Shown here: one piece after another, positions 22,704 to 35,519 of the stretch
Layout of the letters: each line of letters opens with the position of its first letter
Numbering within the stretch: position 1 is the first letter of the stretch
Source of the DNA: Desmodesmus armatus
Taxonomy: Eukaryota; Chlorophyta; Chlorophyceae; Sphaeropleales; Scenedesmaceae
Assembly: GCA_007449985.2 (NCBI GenBank)
Contig: VIIQ02000079.1
Span: 1 to 64,000 of the forward strand
DNA length: 64,000 nucleotides
Direction of reading: 5' to 3'
Made by a program: the position numbers and the translations under genes
Notes under the pieces: generated by a model
What the model was told of the DNA's origin: nothing
Seen by the model: the letters and a program-made list of their open reading frames with translations, nothing else
The model's database searches: none

Positions 22704-23103
22704 GTGCACACCCCGTCCTGGTTGCTGCTGCTGCTGCCCTGCTGCTGCCGCCATGTGCTGGGCTGCGCCGCCGACAGCTGCTCTGACATGCTGCGGCAGT
22801 GACCCCAGCACTGTGGACCGCATGGAGGGTGGGAGACACTGCAGGAGGCCCAACAGCTGCATAGTTGCGCCTGCTGTGATCTCCACGCTCGCTGACGGCT
22901 GCTGCTGCAACAGCTGCTGCAAGCGCGCAGATGCTAGTGTAATCTGCTGCTGCAGCGCGATCACCTGCCCCACTTGCTCAGGTGTGGGCGGTGCCGGTCT
23001 CCCTTGCAGCACTTGGGGCTGGGGCTGCTGAGGGGCCACCGAAGCTGATCCCTGTTGGTGCACTGCTGCTGCGTGCGGCAGCAGATGCCGCTGCGCTTGT
23101 TGA

Positions 23104-23134
<31 letters not shown>

Positions 23135-26100
23135 TCGTCCTTGACACAGGGCCAGTAGCAGAAGCAGCAGAAGCAGCACGAGCACCTACAGCCTGCTGCC
23201 CGAGCCTGCATCTGTAACCTTCCTTCCTTGTGGCATGGCTGCCACAAGACGTGCTGCAGCCCGGTGCTGGGGTGATCCCACCTGAGAGGGCCTTGGCCCC
23301 ACTGGAACACCCCGCATTGCTGCCTGCTGCAGCGTGTGCTGCTGCTGCTGCAACAACAACTGCTGCATCACCTGCACCTGCTGGAGCGACATGGCAACCG
23401 GGCGCCAAGCACTTGGAAGCATTGCTGGCCTCACAGGACCACCAGCACCAGCTGATATTGGCTCTGGGCCCGGGATACCCAGGGGCGCCAGTCCTGCTGC
23501 CTGCTGTTGTTGCAGGTGTTGCATGGCTGCAGCTAGCTGCCTTTGAAGCAGGTGCTGCTGCTGGCCCTGGGGCAGTGGGTGCTGCTGCTGCTGCTGCTTG
23601 CGCCCCTGCGTCATTTGCTGCTGTTGCTGCCCCTGATTGTGAGGTCCTTGCTGTTGCAACAACTGCTGCTGCTGCCCCTGGGTTGATTGCTGCTGCTGCT
23701 GCTGCTGCTGCTGCTGGCCCGGGGCACTGGCGGCTGCAGCAACTGCTGCTGCTGTTGCTGGGCATCCTCAGCCGCCGCTGCTGCCGGCGTCTCCCCCAGC
23801 CCCGCTGCCGCCCTGCTGTCCCTCACCACCCTCTCAGCCACACTCCCCTCCAGCAGAGCAGCAGCAGTGCCCAGTGCCGCCTTGAGCAACTCATCTGCCT
23901 TTTTCTCAGCAGTGGGTGCACTACTGCTGCCGCCGCCATGACGTCGGGTGTGAGCCCTGCTGCACCTGCTGCCAGCCGTACCGCGTCCCAGACCAGCTCG
24001 TACAGGGGGACTTGTAGTGCCGGGCCTGTGCGTTGTCGGATTCCAGCTTCCAGAACTGCCCTTTGACGAGCTCCTGCAGCGGAGACAGAAGACAGCAAGA
24101 CGCGTTGCACACAAAACCCTGGACTACCGATGGAAGGGCAGGATGTAAACAAAGTAACATCCATGCTTTTACGAGCTCCTGCAACGGAGACAAAAGACAG
24201 AAGACAGCAGGGTGCTTCACACACATTTCATTGAATACTGATTGAGGGAAGGTGGGGTATTACAGACACACAACCCTGGTTTCCTGGGGCGTGTAGCTGA
24301 AGCGAAGACACCCGCTACAGGCACACCCGTTGTTCCTGCATGAAATGAAGAAAGGAGACAAGAAAGATACTGACACCACCAAAACAACAACAGAAGGGGC
24401 AGGCCCCAACAACACTCTCAAAGGCATACATACCTGTAGTGACTTCAGTGGCGGCTGCAGCAGCTGTAGCGCGGCCACCCTGGCGGCCGGCAGCGGTACA
24501 ATCTGCACCTTAGCACTGCCGACGGCTGCGGCCGCCGCAGCCGCCGCAGCAGCAGCCGCCGCCGCCCGCCGCCGCCGGCTGCACCAGCAAAAGTAGCGCC
24601 AAGGGACTGCACAATCCTGTCCTTGCCTGCAAGGGCGGCAGCCCTAGGGGCCCGCCGGCCCTCTCCTGGCTGACCGGATGGGGGAAGGCCCCCTCCTGGT
24701 GTCTGGCTGACACCCCTAGCTAGCAAGCCGGGGCCGCCGGCCGCCGCGCCTTCAGCACAGCAGCAGCAGCTGCGGCGGCTGGTGTGCTGAGCCGTCTGGG
24801 CGTGGGGTTGGGGGTGACAGAGGTGCTGTCACGGCCTCCTGCAGGAGCAGCAGCAGCTGCTGTGCCGCCGCCAAGGCGCCAGGTGCAGCTGCTGCTGGTG
24901 GCGAGGCAATACAGTCTGCTGCTGCTGCTGCTGTACTGCTGCTCGGAGGCGCAGGGAGAGGTGTTCCTGCAGGTGTGGCTGATGCTGACCCTGTCTGATC
25001 CACATCCATTGCATCGCCCTCCTGCTCCTGCTGCTGCTTCTCGGGCGTGGTGACTCCACCGGCTGCCCCTGCTGCTGCTGCTGACTGTCCACAGCACCTG
25101 CCTCCCCACCACACCCCTGCTGCTCAGCAGGGTGGTCCCCATCACACCGCTGCTGCTGCTGCTGCTGCACCTCCAAAGCAGCGACCTGCGCGAGGTCCAA
25201 CCCCCCAGGCAGCAGCACCCCCACCACCTGCGCCCTCGCTGCCTGCAGCTGCTGCTGCTGCTGCGCCAGCAGCCCCTGCAGCACCTGCCGGCACAGGGCC
25301 GGGCCATGCCGGCCTGCAGCTGCGTGTCAAGGGACAGCGAGCGCAGGGAGAGGGACTTGAGGTAGGCCTTCAGCGTTCGGGCAGCCTCTTTGAGACCATC
25401 TGAGGGGCAGGCTGCTGCCGCTACAGCTGCTGCAGCTGCTGCTGCTGCTGGGGCTGCTGGTATGGCTGCTGCAGGTGGTGCATCTGCTGCTGTGGATGGC
25501 TCCTCAGCCCTAGCCGCCGCTTGCTGCTGTTGCTGCTGGTCCACGTAAGCAGCTGCCAGGAAGAACAGCAGCTGTCTGCGCCATGAGGCTGCTCCTGCAG
25601 CACCCTGCTCAGCTGCCGCACCTCCTCAGCCTCATGTTGCTGCTGCTGCTGCTGCTGCTGGGAATCTTTGCTGCGTGGGCTGAGAGGATTGTCAGCTGAT
25701 GCACTGCGCCCTAGGACATCCTCGCCACTTCCGCTGCCACCACCGCCACCACCACCACCACCAGCAGCAGCAGCAGCAGCAGCAGTAGGATCCTGACTCA
25801 TGAGCTCCTCAGCCAGCTGCAGCAGCCTGCCAAGGCGCAGGGAGTGCTGACCCGGAGTGAGCGCCAGCTGCAGGTACACTGCAAACAGCTCAAAAGCATC
25901 TGCAAGCTGCAGCTGCAACGGCACCTGCCAGTGCCGCTGCCGCTGCTGCTGCTGCTGCTGCTCCTGCTGCTGGGGTTGTGCAGCATGCTGTGGCTGGGCG
26001 GCATTTGGGCTGCCATCACCATCACAGCAGTCACTGCTGCCATTGCTGGGAGAGCAAGCTGCCAGTGCAGCCAGAAACATCTGCAGCTTTTGCTCCCGGG

Positions 26101-26198
26101 TGCTGTCAGACAGCTGCAGGGCAGACCAGACCTTGGCAACACCCTGGACACCGCTGCCGCTGCCACCGCGGGCAGAAGCAGCACCAACGTCTGCTGCT

Positions 26199-26235
<37 letters not shown>

Positions 26236-29200
26236 CCCCAGCAGCAGCTGCTGGTGCTGGTGGTGCTGCACCCGACAGCGCCCCCACTGTAGCTGCAACC
26301 CCACCAGCAGCACCTGTTGGAGACGGCTCACTGCCCTGCCGTTGCTGCTGCCGTTGCAGCTGCTGCTGGTCCCACGCCGCTGCATATGACAGCAGGGCAG
26401 GGGTCAAGCCGTCCAGCATGAGCCTCAAATGCAGTGCTGCAGCCAGCTCGCCAAGGTCCCTTGGGTCAAAGCCAGGGTCCCTGATCTGATGTGCTTTGCG
26501 GGTCTGCTTCCTGCCGTCCCCCTCAGGGCCCAGCAAGCCCTGCCACACGCTGACAAGGCCTGCTGCATCTCCGCTGAGGTACAGCAGCTGCAGGCAACAA
26601 ACACGGCATGGCACGGCACAGCACAGTATCGTTCAGCATGTCAACACGGCAGTAGATAAGTGTCATCCCTGCACCAGGCAAGCCCTGCCACACGCTGACA
26701 AGGCCTGCTGCATCTCCGCTGAGGTACAGCAGCTGCAGGCAAGAAAAGCGCGGCACACAGCATGACACAGCACAGCGTGAGGCAGCATGTCAATACGGCA
26801 GTACAAGAGTGCCATCTCTGGACACGGCAAGCCTTGCCACACGCTGACGAGGCCTGCTGCATCTCCGCTGAGGTACAGCAGCTGCAGGCAATAGAAGCAC
26901 AGCACACAGCATGACACAGCACAGTGTAATGCAGCATGTCAATACCGTATTGTCGGACAGTACAAGAGTGCTATCTCTGGACCAGGCAAGCCCTGCCACA
27001 CGCTGACGAGACTTGCTGCATCTCTGCTGAGGTACAGCAGCTGCAGGCAATAGAAGTACAGCACGACACAGCATGACACAGCGCGGCATGGTGCAGCATG
27101 TCGACACGGCAGAACAAGAAACATAGGCAGTTGGGGGTGAAGGTAGGATGCTTACGTCACCTGGCACACACTCATTGTGCTGCCGTTTGTTGACGCAATC
27201 GAGGCATGCCGCTGCTCCTTGCACGACACAGGCGCAAATGCGCGCACACAAACGCAAGCCCGCAAGCACCCACACGCACAACCAGCTGGAAGCATCGTAA
27301 CCACCACAACCCCCAGTGCAGCACATCTGTTGTAGGACCTGACCCACGCAGCTGTTACCCAACACACCCACGCCTGTCTCATCATCACGCCTACCAAGCT
27401 TTCAACAGAACAAACCCCACCGCCCAACAAACTGCACCACTCTCAGCCCACAGCACAACACGCGCACACAGCACCACCAACACACTGCAAACAGCTGTTT
27501 GTCCATTAGTTCACCAGTCTCTCCGCGTACCTTGAGATACAGCAGCAGCCCCCTGCGAGTCCTGCGACTGAACTCCCGCGCTCCCTCCTCCACCCCCCAG
27601 CCAGACACAACAGCCGGCCTGCTGCCTGCATCGCTGGGGGGACCGGCCCCCTGCATCCCTACAGCACCTCCTGCCGCTGCAAACCCAGCCCCTGACCACT
27701 CCTTCCCTCGTGCGCAGGGGCAGCAGCGGTGCTGCTCGTCCGGCGCCGCTTCCTGCCGCTGCCGCTGCTGCCACCCCCCGCAGGCACCGCCTCCTGCTGC
27801 TGCTGCTGCTGCCGCTGTGCTGTGACGGCGACTTCACTGCTGCTGCTATCAAGCTGCCGTTTCTTCGACAGCCGGCGCTGGCGGCTACCTGGGGTGCGCC
27901 CCGCACCGGCTGCACTGCCGGCAGCCTCGGTGAATGCAGCCTTGATGCCTCCCTTCTCCTCCAGGAACGCTATAGAAAGCACCAAGGGAGCCTGAGATGC
28001 TAGCTGCGTGGCCGAGCAGGCGCCAACAACAGCAGCAGCAGCAGCGGGGCGCTACCAGCCGAGGTGGGGCGAGCAGCTGCTGGGCCTCCTGCTGCTGCTG
28101 CTGCTGCAGCTGGTTCGCAGGGCCTGCCGGATGGCCTGAACAGGACCTCCAGGGCAGACAGGGCGGGGTCAACCCTGCACACCAGACCGCAGTGGCGTGT
28201 GACAGTTCAGTACAGTACAGTACAGTACAGTACAGTACAGTACAGTACAGTACAGTACAGTACAGTACAGTACAGTACAGTACAGTACAGTACAGTACAG
28301 TACAGTTCAGTACAGGTATACCATACGTATGGGGGACAAGGGGTGAGAGGCCATCAAAGCACTGTGCCATACCCTTCAAACGAAACAGGACATCAATGCA
28401 ACTAGACCCTCCCAAAAGATCGCACACAACCTTCATTCAGATGCCGCCAGCACCTTTCATGCCAGCGCAGCAGCATCTTCCTCGCAGAGCCCCACTCACC
28501 TTCCCAACCAGAACAGTCCCCTCGCCAGGCTGTAGCAAGCAGGCCCCAGCGGCCGCATACACCCCTGGTAAAACCATAAAAAGTCGCGTACAGCAGGAGT
28601 TGCAGAACCCCACTCACCTTCCCAACCGGAACAGCCCCCTCGCCAGGCTGTAGCAGGCAGGCCCCAGCGGCCGCGTACAGCAGGAGTTGCAGAACCGCAG
28701 CGCAGCCACACAGTCCTCCACCAGCAGCACCACCGCATCCTTCCACACGCCCACTCCACTGTCCCGCCTCCCGCTACGCCTGGGGGTCCCCTGGCTGCCG
28801 CCATTGCTGCCGCCATTGCTGCCACCATTGCTGCCGCTGCCGATCTCAGCCGCCGGCAGCACTGCTGCCACTGCTGCCACTACACCCTCTGATCTCCAGT
28901 GCTGCTGCAGGGCGGTGCACAGCACAGACAGCTTCTGCTGCTGGTCCTGCTGGTGCTGCAGCTGGCCCACGACAGCAGCAGCAGCCTGCAGCTCCTGCTG
29001 CAGTGTCTGCAGTAGCTCCTGGCTCAGCTTGGCAGCTGTACTGGGGTCGAAGCACCAGCGGGACAGCAGCTGCAGCTGATCCAGCAGCCACACCAGCGCA
29101 CCCTTCCCTGCTGATGAAGCTGCTGCTGCGCCTGCTGTTGCGGTCGGCACACCAGCACCAGCACTTCCCATCCCACTTCCACCCCCGCTGCTGTTCTCCC

Positions 29201-32200
29201 GTGCTGCTGCTGCTGCGGTGGGCCCACCAGTGCCCGGAGGTCTCCCCAGGCCAGTTCCACCGCTGCTGTTGTCCCGTGCTGCTGCAGGCCCCACAAGGGC
29301 AGCTAACAGCTTCAGCCGCGTACCGTGTAGCTTCACAAACGGCAGCAGCTTTGCCGGGTGTGAGGCCGGCCCCTCTGGTCCAGCCCTCGAGGTGAAGCAG
29401 GCATGTGCGTAGTGCTGCAGGGTGGCGGCCTGCCAGCCTGGCTGCTGGACCTTGCTGGCAAGCATGCCGAGCGCGAGGTGGTTCTGCCACTCGTCTCCTG
29501 CTTGCATGGAGTTTAGGAAGCACAGCTGCACATACCGTATGCGCAGCACGCAAGACACACACACACAGAGCAGAAAGTGCGGGGGAGGGAGGGGGGGTCA
29601 GACAAAGAATCAGGGGGTTTGTCTTTTTATCACCTTGTGCAGGTTTTGATTTGTCACATGTGGCACCACATCAGGCGCATGAACGGCAGCAACCATGACT
29701 GTGTCCCTGCAAACCTGGCTTGCTGGTGCTGCAAAGCAACCCATCACAAATCCTGCTGAACAGACTCTCAAACCCTCGTCTGCGCACACCACACTTGCAG
29801 CCGTGTTTGCTACCTGCATGAGCATTGCACTACCCTGCTCCACATGTCCCCATTCATTCAGCTATTCATTCAGTGGTGCAGCCTCCTCCCTCAACGCCAG
29901 CCTTCAACCCCAGCCCTCAACCCCCAGCCCTCAATCGCAGCCCTCAACCCCGCTGTCAACCCAGCCCTAACCCCCAGCCCCAAGCCCCAGCCCTGAGCCT
30001 TGGGCCTCAACCGCAGCCCTCAACTCCGGCCGTCAACCACAGCCCTAAGCCCCAGCCCTGAGCCCTGGGCTTCAACTGCAGCCCTCAACCCCAGCTTCAC
30101 CCCGAGCCCTGAGCCCTGGCCCTCAACCCCAGCTTCAGCCCCAGCTTCACCTCAGTCTCAACCCCAGCCCTCAACCCCAGCCCTCGACTGCAGCCCTCAA
30201 CCCCAGCCCTCAAACCCCAGCTTGAGCCTGAGCCCTGAGCCCTGGGCCCCAACCCCAGCTTCAGCCCCAGCTACAGCCTCAGTCTCAACCCCAGCCCTCA
30301 CCTGGGCAGCATGCAGCATCGCCTGGCGCAGCTGGGTGCGCTGAGGCCGCGCTTGCCAGGGCTCGAACCAGGGACCTAAGCACGACGCCTGGTCCATAAG
30401 CAGCAGCCCTAAGTGGTTCAGCAGCGCCTCCGCCCTGAAGCCAGCAGCCTCATGCCCTGCGCTGTACTGCCACGGCAGCGCCGCCGCACCTCCACCTCTG
30501 CTGCTACTGCTGCCGCCTGCCTGAAGTGCAGCTGCACCTGATGCTGACATACCGTCCGTACCTGTGCCAGAGGCTTCCGTGGGGCCGGTGGCACCTACTG
30601 TTTGCACGCGCTGCTTCTGCTGCTGCTGCTGCGCAGTCCGTTGCAGCAGGTGCACCGCAATCACTGCAGCTCGCAGCGCCTTGCGCCCCATCTGCCGCAG
30701 CGTCGTCACGTGCTGCTGCAGCAGACCGGGGCCGCTGCCGCTAGGGCTGCTGCTGCCCTCCCTGCTGTCACTGCGGGGGCGGCTTGACGGCTGGGCGCTT
30801 GCTGCTGCTGCTGCTTTGCGCCAGGCTGAGACAGGGCTAAACCTGCAGCTTCTGTGAGGAGGTCGTCCTGCCCAAGATCCTGCACACAGCACAGACGTGC
30901 ACACACACGAGAGATGGCCTCAGTCGGTGGGCAAGATGGTAATCGTCATCAACACACACACATAAACACTTCAAACCAGGCTCCTGATTGCTTCTTTGAC
31001 AAGGATCCTTTTGAAATCTGTATGCGCAGACGGGGGACAGGGAGGCACCAAGCAAAGCTGCAAGCAAGCACCTGACAAGCCGGGAGGTCCATCGCTGCTG
31101 CACGAGCCTGCACTCTCAATTTGAAGCAGTCGAGGTACAAGTGTGCCACTTCCGGGACTCTGTGTGCGCAGACGGTCTCCAGGGGGAGGGGTGGGGAAGG
31201 GAGGGCACCAAGCAAGCTGCAAACCTGCACAAGCCCTGCACTCACCCTGAAGCAGTCGAGGTATAAGTGTGCCAGGTACGCCCAGGCCTCTGCACTGTCG
31301 GGCCGCACAGCCAGGTCAGCCAGCAGCTACACAGCACAGCACACCACAGCACAGCACAGCACAGCACAGCAAACCACAGCACAGCAAACCACAGCACAGC
31401 ACACACACGTACGTTTCAGCACCCTGGCACACACAACTCACACCTTGAAGCCCATGTGTCAACACACTGTGTTCAGCAAGCAAAGTGACACATCAGCAGC
31501 AACGCCGCAAGCACAGCTGCAAGCAACACACCACCGCAGACATCATGTTGTCAACATGTGCTCAGCCTGCTATGCCACCGCATCCACCCTTCCACCACAC
31601 GGCCTACCCTCCGCATTATGATGTTGACGTGCCCCCGCCTGCTTCCCCATCGCACCCACCCATCCACCACGCGACTTACCCTCTGCTCAATCTGCTCAAC
31701 CTCCCGCATGCCCAGGCCCAAAAGCAGCCGCCTCCTTGAGCCTCGGTGGCACAGCAGCTGTCAGAGCCTCTGCCAGCTGCCTATGCAGCAGCCACAGAGC
31801 CGCAGCAGCAGCATCCCCAGCACCCTGCCTAGCCAGCTGAGCCTCTGGCTCCAGCCACAGCGCTGAAGCATCCGCAGTAACCCTGCTAGCCTGATCAGCA
31901 AGTGAAGCCCCCGGGTACGGTCTGTACCAGGCCTCAGCTGCCCGGCCCTCCAGCAGCAACTGCATGTCAGCCTCTGACCAGCCGTACATGCAGTTGGGTG
32001 GTGCAGCTGCTGTGGGGAGCTTGCTGCAGCCCCAGGCTCAGGCTCAGGGGATGCGGTCCTCGAGGGTCCGGCGGTGACGGGAGCAGCCGCAGCAGCAGGG
32101 CCTGCTAGTGCTACAGCTGTCAGGTTTGCCAGACTGGAGCTCCTGCTAGCCATCGTGCCAGCAGCAGCAGTGCCAGCAGCACCAGCAGCAGCAGCAGCAG

Positions 32201-35200
32201 CACCAGCAGGAGGAGGAGGACAGCCTCATCCGCATCCTGCATGACGATATCATCACCATCACCACCACCAGACTCCATGCTCAGCCGGCGGCGTAAATGT
32301 GTGTCAACTTCAACTTGACTGCCCTGCTGCTCCAGCCGTCGCTGTGCATCGCTGGGCCCCCCAGCCGCCGCTGCTGCTGCTGCTGCTGGCACCCCTGGCT
32401 GCAACGTCACCTCTTCAACCCCCCTCCTCTCAGGCTGTCCAGCCCCAGCTGCTGCTGCTGCTGTGCTGCCGAGAACGGCTGCAACACGGGCGGCCGTGCT
32501 TGCAACCGCCCCAGCAGGCGGCGCCGGCAGCTTCTGCTGCAGCAGCAGCAGCAGCGGCTTCAGCCTGTGCCAGTACAGCCGCTGCCGGACTTGCTGCATG
32601 GAGACGCTGTCGTCGTCCTCTTGTAGCTCAAAGCCCTCCTGATCTGAGTCTGAGTCCCGGTCTGAGTCCGACCCACCACAGTCGACGCTACGGCCGTCAC
32701 CACCGGCTGGCTGCTGCATTACGGCCGCTGTACTAGCTGCTGCTGGTAGGGTACTGCCACCTAACAGACCGCCACTGGATACAGCTGGGGCCCCAGCAGC
32801 ACCAGCGGCAGCAGCAGCAGCAGCAGCAGACCCTGGCTGCTGTACATGTGCCCCATCAACCTCCATGCGACCTGCAGCTCTGAGTCCACACCCCTGCAGG
32901 ACAGCCTCTGCAGCGGCAGCAGCAGCTGCTGCAAGTTGCAGCCGGCCCGCATGTCTGCTGCTGATGCTGGTGCAGTGCTGCTTGACCACAGCTGCTAGGG
33001 CTTCTTGTGGGTCTGACACCCTGCTGTCTGCAGCAGCATCTGCTGCTGCTGGCTGCAGCTCGCGCCCTGGGGTTGCTGTCACTGCACTGCGTACCTCCAA
33101 GCTCTGAGCAGGTCTGGGAGCTCCAGTGCTTCTGACAAAGCCCTAGGTTTGAATAGCCCGTGCTGGAGGGCTGCTGACCATGACTCCTTGCCTTGTACGT
33201 CAGCTGGAACGGTCGCTGCGGACGCACAGGCCTTGACCGCTGCTCGCAGCGCAGCTGCAGCAACGGCAGCCCCGCTGGCTGCAGCAGCAGCGCCACGAGC
33301 AGCAGCAGCAGCGGCGGCGGCGGCTGCTGCTGCGGCAGACCTGGCTGCCAGCAGCTGCACGAGAGGACCCCTGCCAAACGTGGCATCCCTCCACGGAACC
33401 CTCAGACCGTACATATCAAGCAGCAGCGTGGCAAGTGCCCCATCCAGGCGCCAAATCACATCCTGAGCCCTGTCGGACTCCTCACCAGCACCACTCACAC
33501 CTGCAGAACTGCCGGCGCTGCTGCTGCCAAGCTCTTCCCTTGCCGCACCCGCGAGCCGCACAGCTGACACGCCCGCCTGCGCTCGTCCTGCTGCTGCTGC
33601 TGCTGCTGCTGAAAGCGCCCTCTGCAGCAGCACAGTCAGCCGGTCCCATGCGACCTGCAGGAACCGCAACACCTGCGCATCGCCCGCGTCCTCGAAACGC
33701 AGCCCCAGCACACAGTACAGCCCCTCCACAAGGCCCAACACCCTGCCAGCATCACCGCTGCAGCGAGGGTCCAGATCTTGAGTCACTATGGCCCCTATAG
33801 CAGCCTGCACCATGAGCTGCTTATCCCTATTGGACTGCATGCTGAGCCCCCGGCGCGTCCTACCCCCACTCCTAGCACCCGTAGTGCCTGCCCCCGCTGA
33901 AGCACCGCCCCTGACACCTCCAGCCGCTGCCGCTGCTGCTGCTTTGCTGCCGCCCTTGTGTGCCTGCTGGGCTGCTTCTGCAGCAGCGGCAGTTGCCTGC
34001 CTGGCGCGTTTCGAGGTGCGAGTGGAAGCCGCAGGGGCCGACGGAGCTGGAGCGCCGTCGCCGGCAGCTGCCGCAGCAGCTGCCGCAGCATCCCAGGCAG
34101 TGGGTTTGCATTGTGCACCCCATTTTGCGCGGCAGCGTTGGCGCCGGCAGCAGCAGTGGGGGTGGGTGGGTGCCGGCCTTTGCTGCAGGGTGGTTCGGCT
34201 CTGCTGCAGCAGCGACGGCAGGTACAGTCAGCGCTGGGCAACCCAGCGCCAGCAGCACCAGCAGACTCTGTTGTACCTGTCCCAGCAGCAGCAGCAGCTC
34301 CGGCTGATGCTGCAGCTGCAGCACGTCTGCTGCACAGGCGGCCGAGCCTGCGGCCGCTGCTGCCTGTGCTGCTGCGGCAGCGGCCCTGAGCTGCTCCGCC
34401 TCCCTTCTCCGCTGCTCCTGCTGCTGCTGGTCCTGCTGCTGCCTCTCTGGCCCACTGCTGGCTTGCTGCGGCATCTGCGCACCTGCGATGCTATCATCAC
34501 TACCGCTGCTGCTTTCAGAGCCAGCTGGACTCCTGGGCTGTCCGCGATCAACAGCAGCAACCCCAGGAGGGTCACTCCTGTGTGCATCAGCTGATGCAGG
34601 CTGTACTGCAGCAGATGCAGGAAAACCCTGTGCGGGGGCAGCAGCTGCGGCAGCGCGAGGGGGCTTGGCCTTGACCAAGGCTTGCCAGAACTGCACCAGC
34701 TCCTGCAAGCAGGCTTGCACCCCCTCAGCAGTGCTGCTGCCGCCGCCACGGCGGTGCGCCGCACCGCCGCTGCTGCTGCTTGTTGTCGGCGGGCGGCAGT
34801 GCTGTTGCAGGGCGTGCTGCAAGCGCAGCAGAACACAGCGCAGGTAGGCACGCCTGAAGCGACGCTGCTGCTGTTGCAAGTGCTGCTGATCCTGCAAAAC
34901 CGCGGGGTCTGGCTGCGCGGCTGCTGCTGGGCTGTCGAACAGCTTGAGGGCTGCTGTGGCTGCTGCTGCTGCAAACTGCGCTGCTTTCTGCAGCAGGGTG
35001 ACGCCGGACAGCTTCTGGCCAGACAGCTCCCCTGCAGCAACACAGCAGCAGCACAGCACTTCGTCAAGTGTGGAGAGTACCGCCCAGCGTGAATTCATCA
35101 ACTTGTAACAACCTCTCCCCCCCCCCACCCACCCCCCCCCCCCCCCCCCCCCCCCGCCCCACAAACAAATGCCCACAATGGCCAGCACAGACAACAACAC

Positions 35201-35470
35201 GTGGCGGTGACAGTCAACAGCATGTAATATGAGGGCAGCAAGCCAGTCTGACACTCAACTGAATGCAAAAAATGTGAACATGTGTCGGAAGCTGCCAACA
35301 GTGTGTGATCGGGAAAGACAGCGATAATTGGGGCAGGCTCATAAGCCAGGCCGCTTACCTGCATCCACGAAACACCTAGGTCCCAGCACCTCCAACACTT
35401 CATCTGCACCAGCGTGAACCTGCTGCACCAACAGGACTGCAGCGCTGCACTGCTGAGCCCACTGCACCCC

Positions 35471-35519
<49 letters not shown>

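Noticed and set aside
28203..28405. Frames with repeated QYSTV
   Set aside because: Translation of the CAGTA microsatellite.
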